NCBI GenBank assembly: GCA_018266375.1
Contig: JAFEAO010000003.1
Location: 65,578 to 129,577 of the forward strand
Length of the DNA: 64,000 nucleotides
Source of the DNA: Bdellovibrionales bacterium
Lineage (GTDB): Bacteria > Bdellovibrionota > UBA1018 > CAIMNF01
Reading direction: 5' to 3'
Shown: piece after piece, positions 34,944 through 43,432 of the stretch
Numbering within the stretch: position 1 is the first letter of the stretch
How the letters are laid out: each line of letters opens with the position of its first letter
Notes under the pieces: generated by a model
Told to the model about the DNA's origin: nothing
What the model saw: only the letters and a program-made list of their open reading frames with translations
Database searches by the model: none
Program-made: the position numbers and the translations under genes

Positions 34944-35750
34944 ATGTCAACGACGGAACCCACAACAACGATGCTGACCGATCGCCACTTGATGGCGGAT
35001 CCGGCGCGGTTTCTGAAAGATCTTTTGATCGATCGGAAGTCGAAGAACGCGTCGTACTCGACTCGCGCACTGGCTCGGGACCTCGGACTCTCTCCGGCGT
35101 TTCTCTCTCAAGTGATGAACGGTAAGCGTAACCTGTCGCTCGAGCAAAAGGTAAAAGTGCGTGCGCTCCTCGGTTTGCGTGGCTCATTGACTGCAAAGCG
35201 TAAAGCCTCAGACGCATCAGACGGCGGTTCGGCTTTCGAACTGATCGAGCAAACTATCGAGCACGAAAAAATCATTCGTTATTGGTACCACTTCGCGATT
35301 CTCGAGATGTGTCAGATTGAAAAGCTCCCGCACTCGGCGGAGGTGGTGGCTTCGCGTTTAGGGTTGTCGGAGCTCGAGATCGAGCTTGCGATCGAGCGCC
35401 TGATCCACTTTGGTTACATCAAGTCGGAAAAAGGCGTCCTCGTCCGGACCAAGACTCTCTTCATGTTCAACACTAAGAAGTCGTCCCCGGCGCTGCGCGA
35501 GTATCACCAAGCAAGGCTGGGCGCCGCTCAGGACGAGCTCAAAAACTTTGATCAAGAGAGTGTCGATCGTCGTTATTTCCAGACGCTCTTCGTGCCGACG
35601 AGCGCGAAGAAAATCGCGCAAGCTCGCGAGCGCATCGGCGAATTCCAAAAACGACTCATTGAGTTTTTAAAAGAAGAGTCCCCGGACGAAGTATTCCAAC
35701 TGAGTCTGCAGCTTTTTAGCGTCGAAGCACGCCGTCGGAGGTCATCATGA
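34944..35750 (+). CDS. TIGR02147-family regulator coupled to a secreted protein
   Basis: A 268-residue TIGR02147 protein. Seen: DPARFLKDLLIDRKSKNASY, a helix-turn-helix-like LARDLGLSPAFLSQVMNGKR (about 43-62), a winged-helix-like middle (VVASRLGLSELEIELAIERL), and a C-terminal ending EVFQLSLQLFSVEA that aligns with EVYQLSISLFPAK in the copy at 10542. The ATG at 34944 is fixed by the promoter just upstream; the longer frame from 34860 would run through it. Its TGA overlaps the ATG of the next gene. Probably controls the three-gene unit it heads. Confidence 0.82.
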   Translation: MSTTEPTTTMLTDRHLMADPARFLKDLLIDRKSKNASYSTRALARDLGLSPAFLSQVMNGKRNLSLEQKVKVRALLGLRGSLTAKRKASDASDGGSAFELIEQTIEHEKIIRYWYHFAILEMCQIEKLPHSAEVVASRLGLSELEIELAIERLIHFGYIKSEKGVLVRTKTLFMFNTKKSSPALREYHQARLGAAQDELKNFDQESVDRRYFQTLFVPTSAKKIAQARERIGEFQKRLIEFLKEESPDEVFQLSLQLFSVEARRRRSS

Positions 35751-36874
35751 TCTGGCGGAATAGTTTCAGAATCGCGATGGCGGTGGCGGCATTCTTGATG
35801 GCAGTCGCTTCGTGTTACGCGCAAAGCGGGGCAGGCGGCGGCGGCAACATCACCGAGCTTGATTTCATGAAATACGCGTCGAGGCTCGGGGATTACATGC
35901 AGACAGACGAAGGCCGCCGTAACTTCGCCGATATCTGGATTTATGACCGCACTCACCCCGACCTGACCTTTAACGACGTCGCTCAGACAGTCAAAGTACA
36001 TTTCGGTCCGGGACCGGTGCTCGATCAGTTCGGGAATAAGCGTGATTGCGTCGGCAAGATCTTACCCGGCATTCGTTACATCAATTGCGACGAAGATCGA
36101 ATCGGCAGAAAAATCCCGAAGCTAACCGCGGAATTCCAACGTGATTTCTATCGATTCGTGTTTCATGAGCTTCTGGTACTGATTCAGCTGGAGGCGCCGG
36201 TCGACGGCAACGCCTTGCCATCGGATTATCCGATCGCTCGCCGCTTGAAGGACGAGCTATTCCATCTGGAACCGCATGGTGAATGGATGCTCGGTAAGCA
36301 AGCGATTGATTCGATTTTAAAGCAGGGCATGTGGTGTACCGATAATGAGCGTCTCGAAGCGGACGAACAAGGACAGACTACAGTCAGACTGCTGTTTTGG
36401 GATCAAAGTAAGAACGTAAGCTTAGCGAGAGTCGTGCTGGGATCCGCGAAAGCTAAAGTAAAAGTCGTGTATAGAGGCCAAGCGGATATTCCGCAAATCG
36501 ACCAAGACGTGAAGAAGACGCTTGATCCGCGATTTAGAGCGGCACCAGGAATGTTCGTGCCGCTCCAGATTTTGGATGTAGGCAATAGCTATGGCGATAT
36601 TGCGATGGAGACAACCCAGAATCCAATTCGAGAAGCCGCGACCTACGCGCTTTCCGACGGAACCGAACTCTGGAGCCAAATTTTGTCGCGCATTTATTTC
36701 AAGCCGCGTAAGTCGTCCACGGTCGCGGTAAGCAAAATGTACGGTCAGTGCCAGACGATGGAAAGCTGGAGCGAGTCCGATATCGCTCAGTTCCTTCCTA
36801 AGCTGCAAGACTGGATTAACGCAAAGACCTCAGACGAATTTGAAATGACCCAAACCCAAGGAGAAAGAAAATGA
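35747..36874 (+). CDS. Secreted protein with Gly-rich N-terminus and His-Glu motif
   Basis: A 375-residue exported protein of unknown function. Seen: a signal peptide (about 1-25, ending CYAQ), then SGAGGGGNITELDF and later FVFHELLVLIQLEAPVDG with His-Glu at 140-141. The layout parallels the 669-residue protein at 8536, which is also encoded directly after a TIGR02147 gene. Four cysteines in the mature part may form disulfides. ATGA overlaps join it to the genes on both sides. No full metalloprotease motif is present. Confidence 0.75.
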   Translation: MIWRNSFRIAMAVAAFLMAVASCYAQSGAGGGGNITELDFMKYASRLGDYMQTDEGRRNFADIWIYDRTHPDLTFNDVAQTVKVHFGPGPVLDQFGNKRDCVGKILPGIRYINCDEDRIGRKIPKLTAEFQRDFYRFVFHELLVLIQLEAPVDGNALPSDYPIARRLKDELFHLEPHGEWMLGKQAIDSILKQGMWCTDNERLEADEQGQTTVRLLFWDQSKNVSLARVVLGSAKAKVKVVYRGQADIPQIDQDVKKTLDPRFRAAPGMFVPLQILDVGNSYGDIAMETTQNPIREAATYALSDGTELWSQILSRIYFKPRKSSTVAVSKMYGQCQTMESWSESDIAQFLPKLQDWINAKTSDEFEMTQTQGERK

Positions 36875-37599
36875 AAGCAATGAATGTAATTTATGGTATA
36901 TTTGCCCTATTTTTGGCTGGAGAAAGTGCTTTTGCCAGTTGCAAGAATTATAACCTAGAAGGTACTTATAAGAACGGACGTAACGACCTTTTTAGGGTTG
37001 TGCAGCGTGACTGCAGTCACATGACCGTGATCGATATGCAAACCGGTAACATTCAGGTCGCGGATTTTGATAATTCAAGAAACGTTCTAGATATCGGTAA
37101 CGCAAACTCACTTCCGGCTGTTTTGGCTCGTGCTTCGATGATGACGTTTTCGGTAAAAAAGGGATTTGATTATAAGCCTGATCCGAACCGCGGGAGCGAT
37201 ATGATGAACGACGTTTTCAAAGACGCGCTAACGATCGAATTTACGACGCGGCCCCAGATCAAGAGAAGTTACTTGCCGGAGGGTGTGAATGCGCCTTTGA
37301 TTAAATTCAAAGTCATTTTGATGCCTTGGCGAGATGGTGTTTTTGAACAACGTGGAGATCATACGGTGTGGACGTCGAACCCGTCTTCTAAACCAAAATC
37401 GATCTACATTGCGCTGGCGGGAATATCTGCAGTAAGCGAACCGAGTGCATCGCTCGCACAAAAAGTATTCAACAGCGGCGTTCAATTCGGCGTCGACTTG
37501 CTTGCCAAGCTGACGCTCGGGCGATTCTCTTCGCCAAACTGGGACGACGTTGATTACTTCGCCAAAATGGCAGGCGAATCCCTCGACGCCGCTCAGTAA
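36871..37599 (+). CDS. Exported protein, third gene of the regulator operon
   Basis: A 242-residue protein, not recognised, with a signal peptide (about 1-22, ending SAFAS), two cysteines early in the mature part (SCKNYNL and RDCSH) and otherwise no motif. AAGGAG lies before the ATG, which overlaps the previous stop. It ends 7 nt inside the convergent gene at 37593. Confidence 0.7.
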   Translation: MKAMNVIYGIFALFLAGESAFASCKNYNLEGTYKNGRNDLFRVVQRDCSHMTVIDMQTGNIQVADFDNSRNVLDIGNANSLPAVLARASMMTFSVKKGFDYKPDPNRGSDMMNDVFKDALTIEFTTRPQIKRSYLPEGVNAPLIKFKVILMPWRDGVFEQRGDHTVWTSNPSSKPKSIYIALAGISAVSEPSASLAQKVFNSGVQFGVDLLAKLTLGRFSSPNWDDVDYFAKMAGESLDAAQ

Positions 37600-38387
37600 G
37601 CGTCGGTCGTGCCCTGAAACAGGGCGCGGTCTTGCCCTTCGATGGTGTTCATCGAGTTTAGCCAAACGTTGCTCACGTGAGCCATGACCTCGGCATTAGC
37701 TTCGATCACGCCCTTCGCTTCGACTTCGCGGAAAGCGTAAGCGTCTTTCAGGCGGACCACCGCGAAGAACGAACCTGCTTGGTATTCGACCTTGTCGATC
37801 ATTTCTTTCAGCGCCGGAGATTCTGCAATCGCCGCGCGGATGGATTCGACTTCGACAGGGTCGGTTTTTTTCAAGCTGATGCCCAGAGACTTTTCTTCGA
37901 TTCCCATACAGACCGAGCCGGCTGGGTCGAAGGTCACGTCCGGGCGGATCGCGATGAGTTCTAGGTTGTTGGTGCTGCCTGTCGACATCACGCCTTTAGC
38001 ATTGATGCAAAGAGGTTGTGCGTTCGGACGTTCGATTTGGAAACTGATAAAGTGGCCGGCGCTATAACAGTGGAGACCGACCGAGTATTTCATCGCGGGT
38101 AAAGTCGGGAAGCGAGTTTTCAGTCGAGCTTGCACCCATTCCTTTAAGCGGCCGCCTTCCGGCGCATGCTGGTCGTTGTAAAGACCGAACGACACCGCGC
38201 TCCCGAATGACGCGATCTTGTATCCGATGTAATCCGTGTTTGTCGGTGTCGAGTCCGACGAACTCACACGCTGAACCCAGCAAGCGCCGAGATCCATCTC
38301 TTCAATCGGGCCTGCGCTTTGCGCGCGAGTCGTCAGGGGTGAAAGGGCGAGAGTTGCTGCGATCAATGCCAGTTGAAAAGTCTTCAT
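37593..38387 (-). CDS. Exported protein of unknown function
   Basis: A 264-residue protein with a clear signal peptide (about 1-22, ending TRAQS) and four cysteines in the mature part (GACWVQ, LHCYSA, PLCINA, SVCMGI), probably two disulfides; not recognised. The ATG directly follows a -10 box, so its mRNA is predicted to be leaderless. It faces the regulator/secreted-protein operon tail to tail. Confidence 0.7.
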   Translation of the reverse strand: MKTFQLALIAATLALSPLTTRAQSAGPIEEMDLGACWVQRVSSSDSTPTNTDYIGYKIASFGSAVSFGLYNDQHAPEGGRLKEWVQARLKTRFPTLPAMKYSVGLHCYSAGHFISFQIERPNAQPLCINAKGVMSTGSTNNLELIAIRPDVTFDPAGSVCMGIEEKSLGISLKKTDPVEVESIRAAIAESPALKEMIDKVEYQAGSFFAVVRLKDAYAFREVEAKGVIEANAEVMAHVSNVWLNSMNTIEGQDRALFQGTTDAY

Positions 38388-38393
38388 GAGGGC

Positions 38394-38422
38394 ATGGTAT
38401 GACCCGTCCTGAAGCCAGGCAA
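38394..38422 (-). promoter_or_regulatory. Sigma-70 promoter, leaderless layout
   Basis: On the minus strand TTGCCT (38422-38417), 17-nt spacer, TACCAT (38399-38394), 6 nt, then the ATG at 38387. No ribosome-binding site. Confidence 0.55.
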
Positions 38423-38473
38423 CAATTTATCAAAAGAGCACTGCGCCAGTTGCGAAGATTTAATTAGCTTATG

Positions 38474-39109
38474 TTAATGCTGCGCTGCAACTGTTTGGCG
38501 ATAAACCGCCCTGAAGCCGATTCCGACCATTTTGCCTTCGTTGATGAGCTTTTGCTCCTCCGCGAAGTCGGGGTCGTTCTCGTAACGATAGAGGTAGGGG
38601 ATGCCGATCTCGATATGCGCGCCCGGCAAGATGATGTTGATCGCTTCACTGATGTCTTCAAACGGGTGAACGCTATGATCCTCGGTGTGATGCTTGATCC
38701 ATTTTGCGAGATCGGTACCGGTGACTTCGGCCGATTCTTCGTCGAGTAAATCAAATCCAAAATCCTCGATGAGGATCACGCTGTTTTTGGAGAGTTTGCG
38801 TCTTGCGGCCTGCAATGCGGACTCCATCGGATGAATGTGATGGAGGCAGCGGGTAAATAGGATCGCATCGAAATCCTTTTCGCGGATATCCTCGATTTTG
38901 GCTTGGTGGGCGGTGATTCCCTTGTGCCGAGTAGCGGTCACCGCTTCTTCCGACGTATCGATCGCGAGCACATGATAGCCCTTGTGATGGAGGGCTTCGG
39001 CGAGATGCCCGAGTCCGCATCCCACTTCCAAAATATTTTTTGTGTGCGGGGGTAAGTTTTTGAGAATGAACGCCAAGGTATGTTCGGTCGCGACACTACG
39101 GGTATCCAT
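38474..39109 (-). CDS. Class I SAM-dependent methyltransferase
   Basis: A 211-residue methyltransferase. Seen: the SAM-binding motif ILEVGCGLGHLAEAL near residue 26, the acidic end of strand 2 (LAIDTS), and DAILFTRCLHHIHP at motif IV. The substrate cannot be deduced; the fold resembles small-molecule and quinone methyltransferases (Methyltransf_11 type). AGGAT lies 7 nt before the ATG. It lies downstream of oxyR on the same strand, with 31 nt between. Confidence 0.85.
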   Translation of the reverse strand: MDTRSVATEHTLAFILKNLPPHTKNILEVGCGLGHLAEALHHKGYHVLAIDTSEEAVTATRHKGITAHQAKIEDIREKDFDAILFTRCLHHIHPMESALQAARRKLSKNSVILIEDFGFDLLDEESAEVTGTDLAKWIKHHTEDHSVHPFEDISEAINIILPGAHIEIGIPYLYRYENDPDFAEEQKLINEGKMVGIGFRAVYRQTVAAQH

Positions 39110-39140
39110 CGATGATCCTCGCGGGGAGTGACGGCTCCCG

Positions 39141-40088
39141 CTACTTTATTTGTACAATACTCATGTCTGAATTGCGTTTTGCATACACATTTTTTGGCAA
39201 ATGCGCCTTCACGGTCTCAGAAAGAGCTTTCAGAATATTCTGCTTGTACTGACTCCGGCGGTAGACAAGGCTGATCTCGCGAGTTGGGGTAGGCGAGCGG
39301 ATTTCCTTCAGGCCGGGACTTTTTTCCCTGGCGAGGCGGTCAGTTGCCATCGCCGGCAAGAGTGTGTAGCCGTGGCCCTGTTCGACGAGTTGAACAATGG
39401 TCTCCATGCTGCCGCTTTCGAAACTGACGTTCTTAAAGACGGCCGATGCTTTGCGAGTCGAGCAGAGCTTGACCACCTGGTTACGCAAGCAATGGCCTTC
39501 GGAGAGAAGCCAGATTCCGTTCGTGGTAAGGTCGTCCTCGTTTATGGTTTTGAGCTTGGCGAGCGGATGGTTGAGCGAAGTAAAGACGTAGAACGGTTCA
39601 TAGTAAAGCGGGCGTTCGTCCAGAGACATAATGTTGAGAGGTGTGGCTAAGATACCGGCATCGATCTCGTCGCGATCTAAAGCTTCAATGATCTGCGAGG
39701 TCGTCATCTCGCGCACGCTCAAGCTGACCTTTGGATTCTGGTTTGCGAAGTCGCCCAAAAAATGAGGAATGAGATACGGCGCCACTGTCGGAATCACTCC
39801 GAGCTTAAACTCGCCGCTCGGTTCACCGACTTGATCGACGGTGAGGTGCTTAAGCTTTTGGTACTCGCGCAAAATCGTTTTGGCCTGCTCAATCAGGGGC
39901 ACGGCTTCCGGATTCGGGAGAATCGGTTGTTTCGAGCGATCAAAAAACGTGACCCCGTACTCTTCTTCCATCTTATGAAGCTGCATGGAAAGGGTGGGTT
40001 GGGAGACGCTACATTCCTTCGCGGCCTTGCCAAAATGCCGGTGTTTATCGACTGCAATGAGGTATTCAAGCTGTGTGATGCTTGCCAT
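39141..40088 (-). CDS. oxyR: Peroxide-sensing LysR regulator OxyR
   Basis: A 315-residue LysR-type regulator. Seen: an N-terminal helix-turn-helix (FGKAAKECSVSQPTLSMQLH) and a sensing domain with Cys 200 and Cys 209 in EGHCLRNQVVKLCS, matching the Cys 199/208 pair of E. coli OxyR. Known: peroxide oxidises this pair to a disulfide and turns on catalase and peroxidase genes. The ATG at 40088 is chosen; a frame start at 40124 would lie in the -35 box. No catalase gene is in the window. A consensus OxyR site lies over its own promoter. Confidence 0.93.
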   Translation of the reverse strand: MASITQLEYLIAVDKHRHFGKAAKECSVSQPTLSMQLHKMEEEYGVTFFDRSKQPILPNPEAVPLIEQAKTILREYQKLKHLTVDQVGEPSGEFKLGVIPTVAPYLIPHFLGDFANQNPKVSLSVREMTTSQIIEALDRDEIDAGILATPLNIMSLDERPLYYEPFYVFTSLNHPLAKLKTINEDDLTTNGIWLLSEGHCLRNQVVKLCSTRKASAVFKNVSFESGSMETIVQLVEQGHGYTLLPAMATDRLAREKSPGLKEIRSPTPTREISLVYRRSQYKQNILKALSETVKAHLPKNVYAKRNSDMSIVQIK

Positions 40089-40093
40089 AAAAT

Positions 40094-40108
40094 ATAGTTT
40101 ATATCTAT
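40094..40108. promoter_or_regulatory. Consensus OxyR binding site
   Basis: ATAGTTTATATCTAT fits ATAG-n-T-nnn-A-n-CTAT at every fixed position, on both strands. It overlaps the -10 box of oxyR and ends 6 nt before the start codon, which fits autorepression. Confidence 0.72.
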
Positions 40109-40124
40109 TGATTTGTATTTTCAA
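40096..40124 (-). promoter_or_regulatory. oxyR promoter, leaderless layout
   Basis: On the minus strand TTGAAA (40124-40119), 17-nt spacer, TAAACT (40101-40096), 7 nt, then the ATG at 40088. No ribosome-binding site is present. Confidence 0.55.
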
Positions 40125-40235
40125 TCAATTTTTAATATATAGAAATTGTTTCAATGACGCGAAGCCGCGCAAAGGAGTCTTCTGTAGAGGGTGCCTGTAA
40201 TGCGGCACGCAACCATAAGTATGCGGATGCCTTTG

Positions 40236-40244
40236 TGCTACACT
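40236..40244 (+). promoter_or_regulatory. Extended -10 promoter for the 40251 barrel protein
   Basis: TG-C-TACACT, followed by 6 nt and the ATG at 40251. No convincing -35 box and no ribosome-binding site, again a leaderless layout. Confidence 0.45.
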
Positions 40245-40250
40245 GAATGG

Positions 40251-40859
40251 ATGGGACCTCTCTCTCGTCAATTCAGTGTAGCTTGTTTATTTCTAACAGT
40301 GCTCGCTCTCCCGACGCCCGTAGCTCATGCGGCAACAACGACCACGTCGGCTTACGGATTTACCATCACCGTTGAACCCATCTTAGGCTATCAATACATG
40401 AGTTTTGATACTCCTACTCCGCGTCGCGGTGGCATGCTGATCTATGGAGTGCGTGCCAGTGCCGGGCGTCCGCACATCGCGGGCGAAGCCGAATACACGC
40501 GAGGTACGACGACTGAAGGCGGTGTTTCGCCGGTACAATCGGTTGCGACCACACAAGAAAACATCAGTCTTGGTGTCCGCGGAAGTTACAGTGTCTCGTC
40601 GATGCTCGATGCGTCTTTGAGACTCGGTGGGCAGGCCTCGAAATTCAAAGATGAAACTCTCAATACGAGCGGTCTGAGCTCAAGCGGTGAGGGCGCATGG
40701 CAAATCCACCCTTATTTGGGAGCGGGGCTTCAGCTCGCGCTTGCCAATGCCGTGTCCGCCGGAGTTGAAGCTAATTACATTTTTTGCAGCTTGACTGACT
40801 ATACTAAAAACACGGTTCAACTCGCGACTTCGCTTCGGATTAATTTCAACGCCAAGTAA
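40251..40859 (+). CDS. Outer-membrane beta-barrel-like protein
   Basis: A 202-residue exported protein. Seen: a signal peptide (about 1-28, ending VAHAA), then alternating hydrophobic strands (ISLGVRGSYSVSS, LDASLRLGGQASK, PYLGAGLQLAL, LATSLRINFNAK) typical of a small outer-membrane barrel of the OmpA/OmpW size class. It does not end in the usual aromatic residue. Function unknown. The longer frame from 40191 would run through the promoter, so the ATG at 40251 is used. Divergent from oxyR. Confidence 0.72.
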   Translation: MGPLSRQFSVACLFLTVLALPTPVAHAATTTTSAYGFTITVEPILGYQYMSFDTPTPRRGGMLIYGVRASAGRPHIAGEAEYTRGTTTEGGVSPVQSVATTQENISLGVRGSYSVSSMLDASLRLGGQASKFKDETLNTSGLSSSGEGAWQIHPYLGAGLQLALANAVSAGVEANYIFCSLTDYTKNTVQLATSLRINFNAK

Positions 40860-40872
40860 TCCGATGCTCTAG

Positions 40873-42531
40873 TTACTTTTTATAGTGGCTTGCAAACTCA
40901 TTGTAGATCGCGGTGAGCTTGACCGCGCTGATATATAGGCTGTCGTATTCGCCATTAGCGGCTTTGTCGCCGATTTCGGTGCGTTTGGCGACGACGTTTT
41001 GATCGGCCGAGTTCATGAGTTTCTGAATATCGGCATCACTCGGGGTTGAGCTTAAAAGTCTTTGTCCGATGGCCCAGTTCACGAGACGGTACTTTTTAAT
41101 GATCTCAAGGCGAGAGGCTTGGATGGCCGGAAGACTGTCTTTTGCGCCAATTTTTGCGGCGTTATCGACTCGTTCATAGAGTGTTCGCATTGCCGCGATC
41201 TCGATGTCTGAAGCGATATCGGTATTGATAGTGAAATCGTCCACTGCGTTTTGAATGGCGCCTTCGGCATCGTAATCGCTGGCCGAATTTGCGGTCGTCG
41301 GCCCGGAAGCAGTCCCGTCTCCGTAGATCACGGTATTACTTGGATCGTCCGCCGGTGCTTCGGAGCGAGTCGTTTGATAGACCTTGAACATGTCGTAAGG
41401 CATGGTGATCAATTGCGGGTGCTGGCCCAGGTAAGCCGCTGCGAAGATGATGAGCGCGCGAGTGCGGAGCATGCGGATCGGCCGCAGGAGCAGCTGAGTG
41501 GTGCTAAGGAAGTTGATTTCCTGGGTCATCGCATTGGTCGCTTCTTCGAAGCCCTTTGTTTGAAGGGTGTTTTTGACCTGATCAGACACGTTAGCTTGGA
41601 GTGCAAGCCATGGCATTGAAAGGGGCGGCATTCCGAGTTTTACTAGACCGATATTGATGCCTGCCGACAAAGAAACGAAAAACAAGTTACGGGCCGTTCT
41701 TTTGGCAACCCCGTTTTTCGGCGCGCGATATCCGATTCCCAATACTGAATCGACATACGACCTGAAAAACGGATCGCGAAGCGCGCTTCTTTCCAGTATT
41801 TGGCGGTATCTCGGTTTAAATGTTTTAGTCAGCATGCGCTCGAGACGGGTCCGCATGTTTGTCGTCATGAGCGCGCCTTCCTGCGTTTCCGGAAGCTCCA
41901 TCGGATTGATGCGCTTGACGATCAGTTTGAGGATGCGTCCGTTTTCTTTTTCGTTGAGGACGCCGTCTTTGACTTTGGCTTTGTCGACAACGTAATCCAG
42001 ATATTTTTTGAGGGTAGTGGGAGGAGTGAGTGCTTGGCCGAATGCATTTTCCACGATGGTGATCAATGCCGCCACTTTCGTCCGAGGAGTGAGTTCCATT
42101 TTGCTGATGTCATCGGCCGAGAACTTTGTTTGCGGGGTATAGAGCGAGGTTGAGACCGGAGTGTCTTGGCGCATCTGCTCGAGCTTTTCGATCTCGCTCT
42201 TGTAATCGCGGAACTGAAGGCCTCCGCCGTTTTGAATCGCGGTTTCGAGCTCAGCGACTTTGTCGTCGATCATTCGATCAAGGCGCCCGGCATCGGCGGT
42301 ATTGTTTTCCAAGCTGATTAAAACAAGTTCGCGGCCGAACGCGTAGTCGACGAGATATTCGTCGTTGGCTGACTTTGCGGCTGCCAGCATCTTATCCGCA
42401 TCGTATTTCGGGAAGATGAACCGGGAGATGTTGTTGATGATTTCGCAGACCTTGTTGGCTTCTGCGTTTGGAACGCCAAGGGTGCTGAAACTCAGGAGTA
42501 TTACCGCCGAGATAAATAGTTTGTTTGCCAC
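40873..42531 (-). CDS. Exported helical protein of unknown function
   Basis: A 552-residue protein with a signal peptide (about 1-25, ending AEANK). It is mostly helical, and a hydrophobic stretch near the middle (LFFVSLSAGINIGLVKLGMP) could be a membrane segment. I do not recognise the family. The start is a GTG right after a promoter. It ends 13 nt from the barrel-protein gene, tail to tail. Confidence 0.65.
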   Translation of the reverse strand: MANKLFISAVILLSFSTLGVPNAEANKVCEIINNISRFIFPKYDADKMLAAAKSANDEYLVDYAFGRELVLISLENNTADAGRLDRMIDDKVAELETAIQNGGGLQFRDYKSEIEKLEQMRQDTPVSTSLYTPQTKFSADDISKMELTPRTKVAALITIVENAFGQALTPPTTLKKYLDYVVDKAKVKDGVLNEKENGRILKLIVKRINPMELPETQEGALMTTNMRTRLERMLTKTFKPRYRQILERSALRDPFFRSYVDSVLGIGYRAPKNGVAKRTARNLFFVSLSAGINIGLVKLGMPPLSMPWLALQANVSDQVKNTLQTKGFEEATNAMTQEINFLSTTQLLLRPIRMLRTRALIIFAAAYLGQHPQLITMPYDMFKVYQTTRSEAPADDPSNTVIYGDGTASGPTTANSASDYDAEGAIQNAVDDFTINTDIASDIEIAAMRTLYERVDNAAKIGAKDSLPAIQASRLEIIKKYRLVNWAIGQRLLSSTPSDADIQKLMNSADQNVVAKRTEIGDKAANGEYDSLYISAVKLTAIYNEFASHYKK

Positions 42532-42537
42532 GCCGCT

Positions 42538-42566
42538 ATACTATAATGTCTGATGAGTTAAATCAA
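42538..42566 (-). promoter_or_regulatory. Sigma-70 promoter, leaderless layout (GTG start)
   Basis: On the minus strand TTGATT (42566-42561), 17-nt spacer, TAGTAT (42543-42538), 6 nt, then the GTG at 42531. Confidence 0.55.
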
Positions 42567-42634
42567 TAATTGCTATGTAATAACTATTGAATAGGACAAA
42601 CGAAATTGAATTCGTTGAGTGGCACTAAAACGCC

Positions 42635-43432
42635 TTACAAATAGAGACGATCTGGGTCGATTTTATTGCGGAGGAGTTCGAGCGTCTTCGGATCCGGCTC
42701 TTCGATCGTCTTCAGGGCCGGGGCGATTTTGAGATCCCATCCACAGTTTTGCTTTACTTGCTCGACCGTTACGCCAGGATAGATCTCGGTCAGCGTAAAC
42801 TCGCCGTCGAGCATCTCGAGCACGCCGAGGTCGGTGATCGCCTTAGTCGGCCCGCCGCCAGGAAGTTTGAGGTCTTGACGAGTCTTGCCCAAGTCACGCG
42901 AAGGCTTTGAAGAATCCATCTTCGAGCCTGGGCTCGTGATGAAATCGCACTTAGCGACGAAGCTCTTGGGTGACATCCTCATCATGATGAGCACGCGTTG
43001 GGAGTGAGTTGCGATTTCGCACGCGCCGCCTGAACCTGGCAATCGGATCTTCGGATTTTGATAGTCACCGATCACGGTCGTGTTGATGTTTCCGTAGCGA
43101 TCGACTTGAGCGCCGCCCAAAAAGCCGACTTCGATGAGTCCGCCCTGCAGGTAACATTGAAAAATATCGCTTTGGCTCACGATCGCCAATGAATCGGTAA
43201 CAAGTGTTGGGTCGCCGATGGATACCGGCAATCGCGCTGGAATCGTGCCGATCGTGCCGCTCTCGTAAATCATAAAGAGTTGCGGAGCGTGGGTAGCGCG
43301 CGCGAGGTTACACGCCAAATTCGGAAGGCCGATCCCGACGAACACGACTTCTTGGTTTTGAAGCTCTTGAGAAGCGCGAACTGCCATGCGCTCAGAGGCA
43401 GTGATCCCGCCGGGAGTAGTCTTAGTAACCAT
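42635..43432 (-). CDS. CoA-transferase subunit B (glutaconate/3-oxoadipate type)
   Basis: A 265-residue CoA-transferase beta subunit. Seen: VGIGLPNLACNLARATHAP and the MIYESGTIG motif carrying the Glu of the active site in this group, then a VTDSLAIVSQSDIFQCYLQG stretch. With the alpha subunit it would move CoA between an acyl-CoA and a free acid. The ATG overlaps the alpha gene by 11 nt. The substrate is unknown; glutaconate, 3-oxoadipate and related dicarboxylates are options. Part of an operon with the aminotransferase. Confidence 0.85.
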   Translation of the reverse strand: MVTKTTPGGITASERMAVRASQELQNQEVVFVGIGLPNLACNLARATHAPQLFMIYESGTIGTIPARLPVSIGDPTLVTDSLAIVSQSDIFQCYLQGGLIEVGFLGGAQVDRYGNINTTVIGDYQNPKIRLPGSGGACEIATHSQRVLIMMRMSPKSFVAKCDFITSPGSKMDSSKPSRDLGKTRQDLKLPGGGPTKAITDLGVLEMLDGEFTLTEIYPGVTVEQVKQNCGWDLKIAPALKTIEEPDPKTLELLRNKIDPDRLYL

